From Isoetes taiwanensis (taxonomy: Eukaryota > Streptophyta > Lycopodiopsida > Isoetales > Isoetaceae), in NCBI GenBank assembly GCA_021234155.1, contig JAJEKV010000002.1:13020821-13084820 (forward strand): a stretch of 64,000 bases of DNA, written 5' to 3'. The translations under genes were made by a program, and so were the position numbers. Below, piece by piece: positions 32,146-44,111 of the stretch; position 1 is the stretch's first letter, and every line of letters begins with the position of its first letter. The notes below the pieces were generated by a model, which worked only from the letters and a program-made list of their open reading frames with translations, had not been told where the DNA came from and did no database searches.

Positions 32146-33360
32146 CATCGCTTTCTCATTTAAATTCTTGGATATCGTTGTTTAATTCTGTCCCTGGCCA
32201 ACAAATGCTTAACCATCTCCTCAATACATTTTTGGGGTCTTCTTCCACTAATCTTCCATTCTCCATATCTGGCTAAGCTCCTCAATATGTAGATGAAAGA
32301 GACAGAGTAAAAGTGTCACCTAAAGAATATTTTTATGGCTGTAAAACACAAACATAAGCCACCATTATGATAACACCCATTTACAGTCACATATAATCAA
32401 GATGGGCATCTACTTGTTAATACTACGTTGAAATTCATATTTCTATAATAAGCATTATTGGCTCCAATATTACAGGTTTTACACCTCACAAAAACATGGC
32501 ATTTTTGAATAGAATGAAAGAAGGTTGGCGAAATGCACCCAAAGCTGCAACTTGGAAAGCAACTTCACTGGAATCTACAATATGAACAGCACCATATCAA
32601 GACTACTTGCACGTTCTCAACAGGAGAGCAACTGTAACACCAATGTTCAACCGTTGCTTTTATAATCCCAAGTCATGAATAACAAAAAGTGAAGGTTTTC
32701 GGGCATATAAAACTACTCTACTAAGAGCACTGAAATGAGGTATCTTATGACACATATCAATATCATGTATTTCACTCCATGTAGAAAGTAGAATTATTTC
32801 AAATGCAAACTAGATCACCTTAGCTTTGGAGAAGATGCTCAAAACCTTAATGTGAAACAAAACTGGATGGCCAAATATAAAAAACAATTGTCCACACTCG
32901 TCAACTTGAAATCACTCGCAACCTAAAGACATAAAAATTTACATCTTCTACCACCATATGCACCAGGATATGTACCTGCATAAGCAAGCAGAGAAAGGTG
33001 ATGAAAATCGGTGAGACAATCACATATTCGTGATTGAAAAAGCTTGATAAAAGGTTAATTGAAAGTTACCGCTTCTGTGGTCCAGGCTTGAAGCTCCAAG
33101 ATGCATTACTGGATGATTGGCATCATCTCTACGATGTTCTTTAAATTAACCTCTGCAGTCAAAGCGTTATCCCTGTTTTTTTTTCTTGCCATAGAACCGA
33201 ATAAATCAATTTAATCCACAGCTTAGGTGGGCTTGCTATGCCAAAATTTAAACCTCGAGAAGCATTTATGAATCGGATCCTTTTGATGAATCAGAGCTTT
33301 TAATTTTAAAAGTCCCCAGGGATTGGCCTTTGAATTAGTTTGTTTTAAAAGCAATCGAAT

Positions 33361-33594
33361 CTAGATGCACTGCGCGCATAAGTGCTCGCAGACCGCTCTG
33401 ATCATGGCTACGATCTGCCATTGTAGTATACGAATGGGAAAAATTGTAGCTAGAGTTTTCTGAGCCTTGATTGCCCAGGCTTTCCCTCTGCAACAGTTCT
33501 GCAGCATAGCATCCAAGTCGCCCAAATATAAAAATTGGTCGTATCCAAGAGCGTTAAGACCTTTTTGCTCATCAATCTCTTCATCACAGTTCAT
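33361..33594 (-). CDS. Hypothetical protein fragment, unrecognised
   Basis: A 77-codon frame beginning MNCDEEIDEQKG and containing LGYDQFLYLGDLDAMLQ. The same frame upstream, without an ATG, is Cys-rich (CPCDSSCSEYC, then DPCAMNC) back to a stop near 33660, so the segment may be an exon remnant. I recognise no family, and it could be chance. Confidence 0.2.
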   Translation of the reverse strand: MNCDEEIDEQKGLNALGYDQFLYLGDLDAMLQNCCRGKAWAIKAQKTLATIFPIRILQWQIVAMIRAVCEHLCAQCI

Positions 33595-34324
33595 GGCGCA
33601 AGGATCTGCAAAGCTTTGCTGATCACAATATTCTGAGCACGAAGAATCACAAGGGCATCAATCCATGTCCTAGAGTTGAGATAGGCAGGAGCCATAGACA
33701 CGAAAAGGGCAAAGCGGCAAGGCAGGAACCCTAAACCTAATGGATGCCCCTGTAAATTCATATACATCCTTTGCACGTTTTTCCTGAGACATGCATATAT
33801 CCAGCAGATTTGTTGCAATTTGTAATAGGAAAACAAAACTTTACTCTAAATGATTGAAGACTTAAAGCCATAATAGTTGTACCAAGAGTCTGAGCAAAAT
33901 AACGCACCCGCAATGACCAGATTGATCAGTTCCAACAGGTGCTCTGCTCCAGCCGATGACCTGAGTGATGGAGGCCGAACTTGCTTTGGTTCAAGCAAGA
34001 AAGAAAACCGTGTGTCTTATGCTTCCTTTGCTTGCACTGCTATTCAGCGACTACCCTGCTTCAGCGCCTGCAGATAGAAAGCACAAACGTGAATGAATGG
34101 CAAAGAAATTTAAAGCAAGAATCAACCCTAAATGGAACAAATAATCTACTGAATGTTGAATCCGAAGCTCCAACATGCTATCCGGTTCAATGCCTTCTTC
34201 AAACGGAATGGAGGAGAGTGGGAAAAATTTTATCTGACGCTGTTGCCTAGCCTGCTATGTGGGCGCCAAAGCAAGCTCTGAAAGCAAGGGTGAATGCTGC
34301 TGCATTTTAACACAAACAGAAATG

Positions 34325-35110
34325 GGCTCAGGATAGTCTTACCCTGGTTTCGGGGATCCCGGAGGTAAAAAAACCGTCCTCCGGTATCACCGCCAGGGCT
34401 CGACGGAATCCGTTTCAGGACCCCCCGTTTCGCCGTACTGACACACGTGAGGGGTCCTGCATAAATCTGGGCGTCGGCCCGCGACACATCCGGGCGTCCA
34501 GGTGAATGTTCCAGCCTCGGTATCACCAAGCGCTGATCAGCCCTCCCTCGGAATCCGCCGTGCACGATCCAGCCCTCAGGGATCACCAAATACTGGCCGA
34601 TAACGGCCCCGATGTCAGGTAGTGGGTGTGATCCCCTCCTCCGGGATCGCCATCGGCGTGGCGATATCGACCACCGATATCGCCCACGATCCCGGCCTCG
34701 GGATCCCACCACCATCGTGGACTTCGGGCGGCATCGAGACCGGTGGAAATCCGACCTCAGGGATCCATTACCGCCCGGCGTGATTCCTTCCTCGGGGATC
34801 CTGCCGAAGAAATAGATATCAGCCGGACCGATATCGGCAGCGTTATCCTGCCTCGGGATCACCCACCATGGCCCAGGCTTCGGTAGGCATCGAGGACGTT
34901 GAAATCCGGCCTCGGGATCGCAGGTTCTGCCGGGGGGCGTGATTCCTTCCTCGGGGATCACCCGCAGAAGGCCGATATCGGCGGACGTTATCCCTGCCTC
35001 AGGGATCACCACCGTGGGGCGATGCTCCGGCGATCCGATATCCGCCTCGTTATCCCGCCTCCGGGATCACCACCTCGGTGGCGATTCCTTCCTCCGGGAT
35101 CCCCGTCACG
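34325..35110. repeat. Left terminal inverted repeat of the MULE, GC-rich
   Basis: Beyond the conserved outer 150 bp, this arm is an irregular run of a short motif close to CTCCGGGATCACC, spaced every 30-60 bp, with GATATCGG motifs between. It is longer than the right arm because of extra motif copies at about 34780-35110. Confidence 0.8.
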
Positions 35111-35479
35111 ATTTGCATGAAAAATCGGCGGTGGCCCGGCGTCGCGTGGAATGATCGTCGCGGCGGTTTTGAACATGTCGGCCCATGCGGACCAACCATC
35201 CCGTCTGGACACACAGGGCGTCGAAACCACCCTCGGGGATCGCACATTTGTCTTCGAAATTTCTGCTACTTTAGCTTTGCATAATACCTGCACAGCGGAT
35301 GTTGAAGCGGCCCCTTTGCGACTATGGGCGTTTGGTGGAAGGAGAAGATAACCGGTATTTATCTGCTTAAGATCATTTTTAGGAGGTAAAAACATATATC
35401 GAGTTCCCTTTCTGCGCCATTCCATTTGCGTCTTTGAAATACATGTGGAGTCACCCCTAATGGCATTTTAGACCCACGA

Positions 35480-38150
35480 AGAACCTACTGCTGGTTTCGA
35501 GGAAGAGCACCAAGTTCCTTACATGCGGGGAGGTGGAGAAATGCTTGTGTGGACTGCTACCTCCCAACAAACCGGGTTGAAGACTTCATTCTTGGAGAGC
35601 AAAGAAATTGTGTGGCACCGTGCAGCTTCTACTTAAGGAGTTCCAATCCCGAGAGGGTGCTAGAGGCCAACCAGGGATTCTTATTTGACTATGAAAAGGT
35701 ATGTATTTAAAAAACCCTATGCTCTAGTTTACTGTTGTTGTTGTTGTTGTTGTTGTTGTTGTATTGTAGCAGAGAAATATATTTAATTCTTAGATGTACA
35801 TGCACTACTTTCATGCACTAATTTTGAACACTCAAAATAGGTACTGGTGCACATATGGTCCCCAGGACAAGACTTTGAACACTCACGTGGTTGCTGATGG
35901 ACCACGTCAACCCCGCACATGCGAGGAAAAGAGTTGAGAGGGTGAGAGTGTGCGTGCGTGGGGCTGCCAATGCCATTTTACCATTAGGTAACTCTACCTT
36001 CTCCCAGAATGCTCTCAAGTTACTTATTATGGGTTTGAGCATAGAAATCTCCAAGGTGAGCCTTGCCATGGTAAATTTGTTGACGTAGAGAAAGGTATCA
36101 GATTCAAGCTAGCACCGTGGATCTCCACGGAATTGAGGGAATGGGTTAGAGAAAAGCTTCGTGCATTGGCACACCCCAGTATTATGAACATGCACGAGGA
36201 GAGGTGGAGATTTAAAGTAGATGTGCATGGCAAGGATAGTTTGTGTAGGGATGACATGCTGAAGATTCGGGATGTTTACAACATTGAGAAGAGTGTTGTT
36301 AGAAACACTTGGAAGCTACATGAAGACCTTCCCACTAGCATCAACATGTGGGTGCAACAACATCTAGAGTCCGTGTTCTTGTATGAACATGGTGACACGT
36401 TCCAATTGGGAGTGATGACTCCAATCCAAAGAGAGGCAATGCTGAAATTTGGAAAGAATAGGGCCATTTGCATGGATGCAACCTTCAAAACTAATGACAA
36501 GAGGTACACTCTAAGAGTTCATTTCCATTCTAGATCTTTTCCATAGTCACTTTAAAATGGCTATAGCAGTTGGTTTCAATCATGCAATGACATCTATTGG
36601 TTTAAAATTCAAGATGCAATGATAGCTATTGGTTTCAATTATGCAGGTACTATCTTTTTACACTCATTGCCTTCGATGACCATTGCAATGGCATGCCATT
36701 GGCATATGTCATAACCAATTCTCAAAAAAGTAGGGCTATAACTAAGTGGTTGAAAGCACTAAAGGATTCATTATGCCGGGATGATCCTGACTGGCACCCT
36801 TCTTGCATCATAGCGGCGATCGCGATCTTGTGAAATCAAAGGCGTAAAAATGTAAGTGATGCCCGGCAATTTTTCCCCAAGTTATACTTTCTTGCATACT
36901 TTCTAACACTAACACTTGTAGGTTTTCCCCAAACGTGCACAGGCAAATATGCATTTGGCATGTGAGAAGAGCCCCTATGGATTAAGTGGCTAAGCAAAAT
37001 GTAAGGAGTAAGGTGCATAAAAATGAAATGTTCAAGGAGCTAGGGGAATATAATGTACAAGACGAGGGTCTGTAGGGGACAATGAGTATGGTCATGAGTG
37101 CAGGGAAAGCGTTAGGAAAGCGGCTATCAAGAGATTGGAAGAGTTGGTGAGGAAGTATCCTCAATACCCCAAATTGTCGGCCTACATGAGTAAGGAAGGA
37201 GTGTACTAAGAACATCGTGAATGGGTATTGGCTACAAGAATGTACATGCACTCCAATCAAAGAGACCAATGCTGCCATAGAGGCATGGCATGCTGCCCTT
37301 AAGTTAGCCCTAGGCATATGTAAACGTGCACTTCGAGGCGGGAGAATTGACTGGTTGCTCTACATTCTCACTAACAATGTGGAGACACACATGGCTTATA
37401 TGAGGTAACATTTACATATCACTATTTACCTTGCAAATTTACCTTGCAAATGGTTGATATGTTCTAGGTCTATGAAGGAACATGGATTTGTAGTGAACAC
37501 CTCCACGGGAACAAATAGTAGAGTCTTAAATTAGAGGCTCGGAGAATTGCCGAACGAACAAGTCACAATTACCAACCGAGGAGGGCGAGGGCTGAAGTGC
37601 AAACCGAAAGCACTCTTGGACCGGGGCCGTACTTTGTTCTTTGGAGCACACAAGAATTGGGCATGTTGTGATTGCCCTTGGGGAGCCAAGGGTAATCTAT
37701 GTAAGCTCATCAGGTGAAAGTTATGCAAATGCTTGCAATTACAGGGATCAAGATCTCTTACGGTGTTGGGTTCCCAATATGGGACAATAGGTGGGGGCAT
37801 GGACCACCGGAAGCAATCTGGCCGTGCAAGAGAGTTGTGGAGACCGAGGGGATCGGAGGTGCTTGAGATAGTGCGCCTAGGGGAAGAGTCTCCCTTGCAA
37901 ACAAGCGGTCAAGTGGACTTGAACAAGACTTCGAGGCCTCCTTGGAGGCGGTAATTGCTAGAGTGATGTCTAGGGCTCAAAAAAGATCCTAACATTTTAG
38001 TTGCAACCCATTCTCTCATGAGGCAGCTCGACTTTAGACTTGAGAAGATGGATGACATAGTTGGCACGAGCACTAATATATCAACTCTACGAACTTACCT
38101 TGGAGGTGAATTGTGGTACTAGCTTGTCAATACTGGGCTTTGTTATAGAA
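35480..38150 (+). pseudogene. MULE transposase with SWIM-like C-terminus, broken
   Basis: Several frames must be joined. The N-terminal part has VRGCQCHFTIR (near 35960) and GEPCHGKFVDVEKG (near 36055). The longest open piece (36133-36543, from LREWVREKL) leads into the catalytic core: AICMDATFKTND (Asp codon near 36475), FDDHCNGMPLAYVIT (36672-36716), and IWHVRRAP (near 36950). Then follow TNAAIEAWHAALK (near 37270), GRIDWLL (near 37340), and CCDCPWGAKGNLCK (37663-37704). The last fits a SWIM zinc finger (CxCxnCxH), but the His expected after CK is absent. Such proteins bind the inverted repeats and cut the element out. Stops and frameshifts near 36090, 36545, 36830, 37075 and 37535 show it is not functional. 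Confidence 0.75.
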
Positions 38151-38397
38151 CTTGGAAAACATAAGGTGAAGAAAGCAAGGAAGAGTTGGAAGGAACTTCA
38201 GATGGAGGCTTCATGCAAGGCACCATGATTCCCAAATTTCGGGACCTGAAACATAACTCTCAGAATCAGAACATGACTTTTATTTCTCAATCTTTCAATG
38301 AATATCACTAAATGTAATGTTTAAATGTTCTAAGGTAATGGTAAATGGTAAATGGTAAATGTTATGTAATGGTAAATGTTTCCCCCCAAGGTATCAT

Positions 38398-38911
38398 GGT
38401 TCTAAGGTTATCATTTTAATCCCGTCCGCCTGCTGGTGATCCCGGAGCATGGGATCACGTGTGGGATCCCGGAGGGCAGCATCTTCCCGGGTCCCCGATG
38501 CCGGCCTGAGTCGGCCATGGTGGTGATCCCGGAGGCCGGGATCAGGTGGCGTATATCGGGTGGCCGATATCGGCCACGCGATGGCGATCCCGGAGGAGGG
38601 GATCACACCCACGGCTGATATCGGGGCGCGGTTATCGGCCAGGGCTTGGTGATCCCGGAGGGCGGGATCAGGCGTCGGTGATTCCGGAGGGCGGGATCAG
38701 GCGTTGGTGATACCGGAGGCGGGGAACACCACGGACGGCCCGGATGTGTCGCGTGGCCGGACGGCCCAGATTTATGCAGGACCCCTCACGTGTGTCAGTA
38801 CGGCGAAACGGGGGGTCCTGAAACGGATTCCGTCGAGCCCTGGCGGTGATACCGGAGGACGGTTTTTTTACCTCCGGGATCCCCGAAACCAGGGTAAGAC
38901 TATCCTGAGCC
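38398..38911. repeat. Right terminal inverted repeat of the MULE
   Basis: Inverted counterpart of the left arm. Here the short unit GTGATCCCGGAGG is better preserved and recurs about nine times between 38430 and 38860, with GATATCGG(C/G)-type motifs interspersed. Confidence 0.85.
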
Positions 38912-38920
38912 ACAGAAATG

Positions 38921-39842
38921 AAGGAAGAAGGCGGGATGAAAGGAGCAGGATGAAGAAAGCGGCATCCCGGTTATGGCGGGGAGCCTGCAAAGAAAATTAT
39001 TAGATCCATTAGATTAGCTGAAGATAGATAGATAGATAGACCGACCACACACCACACTACATTGCTTTGTTGGGCATTTATATAGTGAAAAAGATTGCGG
39101 CGGAGAAAAAATGGAATTGCAGAAAAAAAAAAGAAAAATGGGAGACTCGATTATATATGTGTTGACAATTCAATACTTACTATGCATTCATCCTCACGTC
39201 TACAAATCGCCATGTTCCGACATGGCAATAGTTGCTAAAGCCCCCTTCCTCATCAGTATGAACTACTGCATGTTCCAACATGAACATTTACTAGTCTGGC
39301 AATGCCAAGCATTCATTACTAGTGTCATTTAATATTAGTTTTCACACTTCCAGGTCGCATTCAAGGGCATTGTTTTTGTTGGATTTTTTTGGAGGTACTA
39401 GGCCAATTCTCTTGGATCAGTTCTGGATTTTCTAAAGGTTTTATAGATGGTTGTAGATTTTGTGGATTTTGGTTCCGGGTGTTTCAAAGTTTTGTTGTGC
39501 CGGATTTCTACTTTTGTTTCATTTTTGTTTTTGATGGAAGAGTTCGTTGATTCATCCTCATGTCCTAAAGCATGCTTCCGGATGCTTCAGAGCATGGAGA
39601 TCTATGTACGACCAGATATATATTTATATATTTTAACTCATATTATAAAAATGTGTCTCCAGAAAACTGTGACATGTCATCCAAAAAGTCCAAGTTGGCT
39701 TGGAGAAAATCCAGTTGGCCATCTATAATTGACTGAAAAAAAATCCAATTATCTGCCTTGGATTGGTCTGATCATTTTAGAGAAAAACAAGACCCTCTGG
39801 AGCATATCCTTGGGGGTCATTTTTAAACCAGCACAACGTCCG
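38921..39842. other. Gene-poor stretch with a GATA microsatellite
   Basis: A (GATA) run at 39022-39040 lies near the right edge of the MULE. Frames up to 99 codons are not convincing. Confidence 0.35.
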
Positions 39843-40080
39843 ATTAGATGTTTAGGTTATGCTTTTCTCGCACTCGTCGCACCCAACACCCCATGCAGCC
39901 ATCGGATTTGCCCATTCTACAGCTCCTGTATGTCCAGTGCACGTAATTGGTTGCACTGTGTATTTATAATCAAATGCGCTACGATTTGCATGGTTGCCAA
40001 TCCCCTCGATACAAGGACTCGAACCTCCATAAAAGAGGAACAATTTTTTTTGCAGAGTCCTCTAACCAACACTGCCTAAT
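39843..40080 (-). mobile_element. tRNA-derived SINE-like unit
   Basis: On the minus strand, TGGTTAGAGGA (40058-40068) fits a polymerase III box A, and GGTTCGAGTCC (40015-40025) is a perfect box B, at tRNA-like spacing. The sequence after box B has no CCA-type acceptor pairing but continues about 170 bp as unrelated DNA, as in tRNA-derived SINEs. The 3' end and flanking duplications were not found. Confidence 0.55.
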
Positions 40081-40888
40081 ATCTCTACGTGCTTTAAAAG
40101 AGAGATATTTTTCTATCCTTTTTTTATGATCCTGTTCCTTTTATACATCAGTGGCATAGGACCATAGTCTATCCCACCATATTCATTTTTCCCACGGAGA
40201 CCCCCTTCCAAACCAACCCCCAATCATTTTATGCTTATACCTAATGTCCTTCTAGCATCGCTTCTCCAATATTCATCTCTTTTGCATACATTCCCTTGAA
40301 TATTCAGATATTTCACCAAAAATTTGTATCTGCAATGGCGGTTTAGGGTTACAGAGACCTCGATTTGATCATCAAGGTTAGTAAGAAGATAAATCTACCA
40401 TCTTTTATTTGGGTCTAAGCTTTGAATCTCTGATGCATCTCCATGCAATGAAACGTATTCTTATACCATAAATTACTAGAAGCGTATGCCCGGCGATGCC
40501 AGGCATCAGTCATCGTGGGCGCTTGCAAGCTCAATTTATAGAAGCGCATACATGTCTGATTCTAATAACAGTATATTCGAAAATTGGACATTTAGATGAA
40601 GAAATAAAGTAGGAAACAAATGGAATGTTTAAAAATGCTAGTGGGAGATGTCTTACAATCATAAACATCATCAACAGTCAACATCCTCTATGCCATTGTG
40701 CATCCACCTCGTTGAAGATTGCAAAGGACTAATGTCAGATATATACCCATGTGCGAGCAGTATTCTTGTTTCTCAACATCGTACTCAGTGTAAAAGTGAA
40801 AGATGAGGCAAAGTCATTGATCTAATCTGCCATCAATTAATGAACTAACTGGATCAAGTGTTATCATGTCACAATATTGTATACTACA
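40081..40888. other. Gene-poor stretch with a second helitron-like end
   Basis: At 40459 TCTTATACC... runs into the hairpin ATGCCCGGCGATGCCAGGCAT (40485-40505), resembling the end at 19699. Nothing else recognised. Confidence 0.3.
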
Positions 40889-41260
40889 CACTAACCCCAA
40901 AATCTGCTCTATGTGTAGTTTTTTGCTGTCTTTTTTGCAAAAAAACAACACTTAAACACCACCCATAGTAATGTTCCGAAAATGCTAGAAAACACGTGTA
41001 GTTTTTTAGTGTTGTTTTTTACACATAAAAAGGCGATGTAGTTTTTATCGTGGTTTTGGAAAAAAACAACACATAGTTTTATGTGTAGTTTTTCACCGTG
41101 TAAAACAACACCTGAAATTCTATGTGTGGTTTAGAGAAAAACAACGCGATGTGTTTTCAAGTAAAAACAACATGGTTTCAAGTGTGGTATTCACCTATAA
41201 ACAATGCATGGTCTTCATGGTCTTTCTGTGTTGTTTTTTTTTTTAGTGTTGTTTCTAGTG
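40889..41260. mobile_element. Possible CACTA-like element made of palindromic AAAAACAACAC/GTGTAGTTTTT units
   Basis: The segment starts CACTA and ends TAGTG. Inside, AAAAACAACAC and GTGT(A/T)GTTTTT alternate at least six times in opposite orientations. CACTA elements often have such subterminal arrays. The outer 20 bp do not match well as an inverted repeat, and no 3-bp target duplication is visible. Confidence 0.35.
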
Positions 41261-41784
41261 TAACTAGACATTGTTTATTTTCAATATAAGACACGTTTTC
41301 GATATTACAACATGTGGAAAACTAATATTACTACAGTAAAAAGAAAAACTACATGGCATGTCCACACATTGAAAAAAAAAAAAAAAACATTGTTTTCATG
41401 CGTCGAAACTAAAATTACAACACTATAAAAAAATTACTACAGGTCATGTCCCACGTAGGCTTTTGATTTTCTTCACCTTATGGGAATCGAACCCAAACAA
41501 GTCCTTTCAGGCAATAACAATGAAATAGAATGTCTACAAAAGCATGGGCTAGCATTATCTACTAAAAAATGAGAAGCCACTTACAATAGTAGTGAACATG
41601 TATTTAATTGGTAACCTAATCTGCAAAAAATGCATATCAGTCTAACTGACCTCCTTTTATCAGTATGTCAACATGCTGCTTTTAGATTTGTTCCATGACT
41701 CAAAGCCACGGTTTCCTATTCCATGTCACCAATGGCTTATTAGGACAATATTTCATAAAAGGAAAAGAAGGGATATAGTAAAAC
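41261..41784. other. AT-rich stretch with a lone box-B-like motif
   Basis: A17 lies near 41371. GGTTCGATTCC (minus strand, 41483-41493) is a perfect polymerase III box B, but box A is weak. The C-terminal exon expected for the LCMT1-like locus was not found here. Confidence 0.35.
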
Positions 41785-43370
41785 CTGCCATCCAAGTTCT
41801 GTAAACCGTCTTCTTTTCTCTTCCAAGGTTGGGGTATCATGAATACCTAAAAGTGGGCAACCTCCAGTCTGAAAAATGAGCCGACTTCAGCAACATGGCA
41901 TTGTTTTTAATACCAATAAAAGCTACAATATATTTGTGAAGAGCAGTCAAATCTGGAACATAAAGAGTCTATATGAATCTAAGATCTCTAATGCACAATT
42001 ACCTCAAAATTGATAATCATTTGCCTTCCAAAAGGATCATAAGATAATATCTGGAACCAAAAGCACCAAAAATGAAAAGGAGATACTGAGCAAAAATTGC
42101 TATAAAACGTGTATAGGAATGATATATCAATCACCTGCTCATAAATTACAAATCAGCAGTGTTGAACTTTATCAATTATGCTAACCTTACCTGATCAAGC
42201 TGAGCCTGCTCATACATAGAATTCATCCTGGTGACATCTCGCAAAAGGAAGGAGCTTGTAATGGTCACTTTTTACTTCTCCTTTATCTGTGAAAGTAACA
42301 TTCAGCTATTGCGGGCATGTTTTAATCCTACCATGTATATTAACTTTTCTCATTTCAAATGTACCAAATTAATACTTCATGGCAACATCACGCAGCCATT
42401 CCATCTAACATGTTACATTGCAAATTAAACAGCCTCTAAACAAATCTCGCATCACTCTTTTTGGTGAGAGCCAATGCCAAACTTGTTGGTCATGTGTGAA
42501 AACAATGAACTTCATTCTTGATTCCTAGGACAAACAAACATTTCCTGGCCCATTTGGACTTCATTTCTTAGAATCAAACTTATGGTAGAACGTATCAAAT
42601 AATAAAAGCAATCTAAAGAGCCATCTGGGCACATCAGTTCCATATTTTGTTAGCTCTTTCTTTTGTTAGCCTTTCTTAAACGTGTGTGAGAGAACTTACA
42701 ACCTGCCTGGCAAAATGGATGCTAACGCCCTAACCTTGCTTCCTAATGGAGCAAGTGATGCAATGAGAGCAGCTTTCCTACTGTAACCTGATATTTTTTA
42801 AACATTTTTAGATTACTTAACTCAAAAAACTCATAACCATCCTAAACTATAGCCAGAATGCCATACCTCTAAGAAGTCAAACTCCACGTACAAAAATGGT
42901 GCTTTCCCTTCCTTCTATATAATAAACATAACAAGCTCATACAATAACACGCATAAATAACAATCTGAAATTTCCATGGATATACCTGGAGTTGAGAAAA
43001 CGTTGTTTCGAATCCAGCCCCAAGAGATAACATATGTTCCTTGTAAGATCTGTTTCTTGCATGATGTATCCGATGCCAGAAATTGCGAGATCAGGCGTAT
43101 GATAGCATCCATCGTGCCCTTCAATCGAACGTAAAATCTCATCAGCACACACAGGGAACTATAATAACATTGAAAAGCTGTGAGAAGCCAGTGGCCTGCA
43201 CCTGTAAAAGGGTTTAAAAGATCAAAAAAAGTCAAAGAGTTATTGATCGGCCTTGCTGCTAAACAGAGAAAAATAGAGGACAAAACTTTTGTCAAATTGT
43301 CCCTCCAGTTTTAAAAAAACTGGCAAGTACTTCTTCAGGTCAGAGGAGCACCATCGCCAGAGCAGCGCCA
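41785..43370 (-). pseudogene. LCMT1: Leucine carboxyl methyltransferase 1-like gene remnant
   Basis: Exons on the minus strand with GT/AG-type edges: 42986-43144 (MDAIIRLISQFL...KKQIL, LGAGFETTFSQLQ), 42867-42914 (GKAPFLYVEFDF), about 42703-42780 (KAALIASLAPLGSKV), 42191-42254 (MYEQAQLDQ), 42003-42050 (YDPFGRQMIINFE) and 41785-41878 (CPLLGIHDTPTLEEKRRRF, ELGWQ). A weaker N-terminal piece lies at 43245-43370. LCMT1 methylates the C-terminal Leu of the PP2A catalytic subunit using S-adenosylmethionine; LGAGF is the cofactor-binding motif. Defects: a 16-bp insertion between two TTA triplets before LGAGF, stops in the N-terminal piece, no exon for the usual IAECVLIYL region, and no C-terminal exon. 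Most likely a pseudogene, though partial mis-assembly could mimic this. Confidence 0.7.
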
Positions 43371-44111
43371 AGAAGAAGCCAGACATGTCGGAAACCAGAA
43401 AACTGTCTCTGTTGGAGGGCAAAATAAAAACAAGATCATGATTAGAAATTTGAGGCAGGGGTACTAACCTGGAAATATGGGATTAACTTACGAAAGAGCC
43501 ATTCTCGTGCCTGGCGCCATGGCCGACCTCTGCTTCGATTCGTCATAGACAACAGGATGCTCAGTGCATTTCATAGCAAACTGTTTAAGCCATATATAAT
43601 CCTTTCCTGTGCTAAATGTCGGACTCTGCCATAGCCGAGCTTTGAGCAACAGACGCCATAACTTGTAGAACCCTAAGTGAAAATGTGGACCTCCATGGCC
43701 GGCCGCCATATCCACCGCGAGCGCCAACATCGAGCGCCAAATAACCATTCAAATTTTTTTCTTATTCTTCCAAGGTCAAGAAAATGATTTGCCAATTGCC
43801 ATGTCACCATATTTTCAAAAAACTATCACCATATTTTCAAGTAAAACTTGGAATAATACCCCAGGGTTTGAAATTGGGGAATTCATCCCTAAAAGTATCA
43901 GCAATTCAAAAAAAAAATTTGAACGAAAAAAATTCCGGATTTCCGAGATACTACACTATACACTATAAATTCATGTATTTTCGGTAGCCTTAAATATAAG
44001 TAGGCATTCTTACTAGTTACGTCTAATTCTAATTTCGGACCCTGTACCCCATGGATACCCCAATGATTTGTTAAGAGCCAAACAAGAATCGTAAGTTTAA
44101 GTTTACATGAT
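43371..44111. other. Possible 5' region of the LCMT1-like locus, and intergenic DNA
   Basis: On the minus strand, a segment starting near 43748 ends with a good splice donor (TTTC|GTAAGT near 43490), and a possible acceptor (CCAACAG) lies near 43405. ATGGCAGAGTCC near 43640 could be the LCMT1 start but is followed by a stop. The rest is featureless. Confidence 0.3.

Larger units (their letters stand above)
30513..34315. other. Gene-poor stretch
   Basis: Contains a CTAT/CTAC microsatellite at 31190-31225, a 33-bp tandem duplication at 32080-32145, and a Cys-rich open frame near 33600. Nothing else is recognised. Confidence 0.4.
34325..38911. mobile_element. MULE DNA transposon with long terminal inverted repeats
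   Basis: 4587 bp bounded by a perfect 9-bp duplication ACAGAAATG (34316-34324 and 38912-38920). The ends are inverted copies starting GGCTCAGGATAGTC and matching almost perfectly for about 150 bp, then imperfectly for some 500 bp in all. A 9-bp duplication, long inverted repeats and an internal MULE-type transposase remnant all point to the Mutator superfamily. The transposase is broken by stops and frameshifts, so the copy is non-autonomous. A (GTT)n run lies at 35727-35756. Confidence 0.9.

Noticed and set aside
34230-35012. 260-codon minus-strand open frame
   Set aside because: It lies almost entirely in the GC-rich motif array of the MULE inverted repeat; the peptide merely repeats IPEEGIT-like phrases and has no domain.
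43488-43748. 86-codon minus-strand frame as a separate gene
   Set aside because: It ends at a good splice donor upstream of the LCMT1-like exons, and its peptide resembles nothing. More likely the 5' region of that locus than its own gene.
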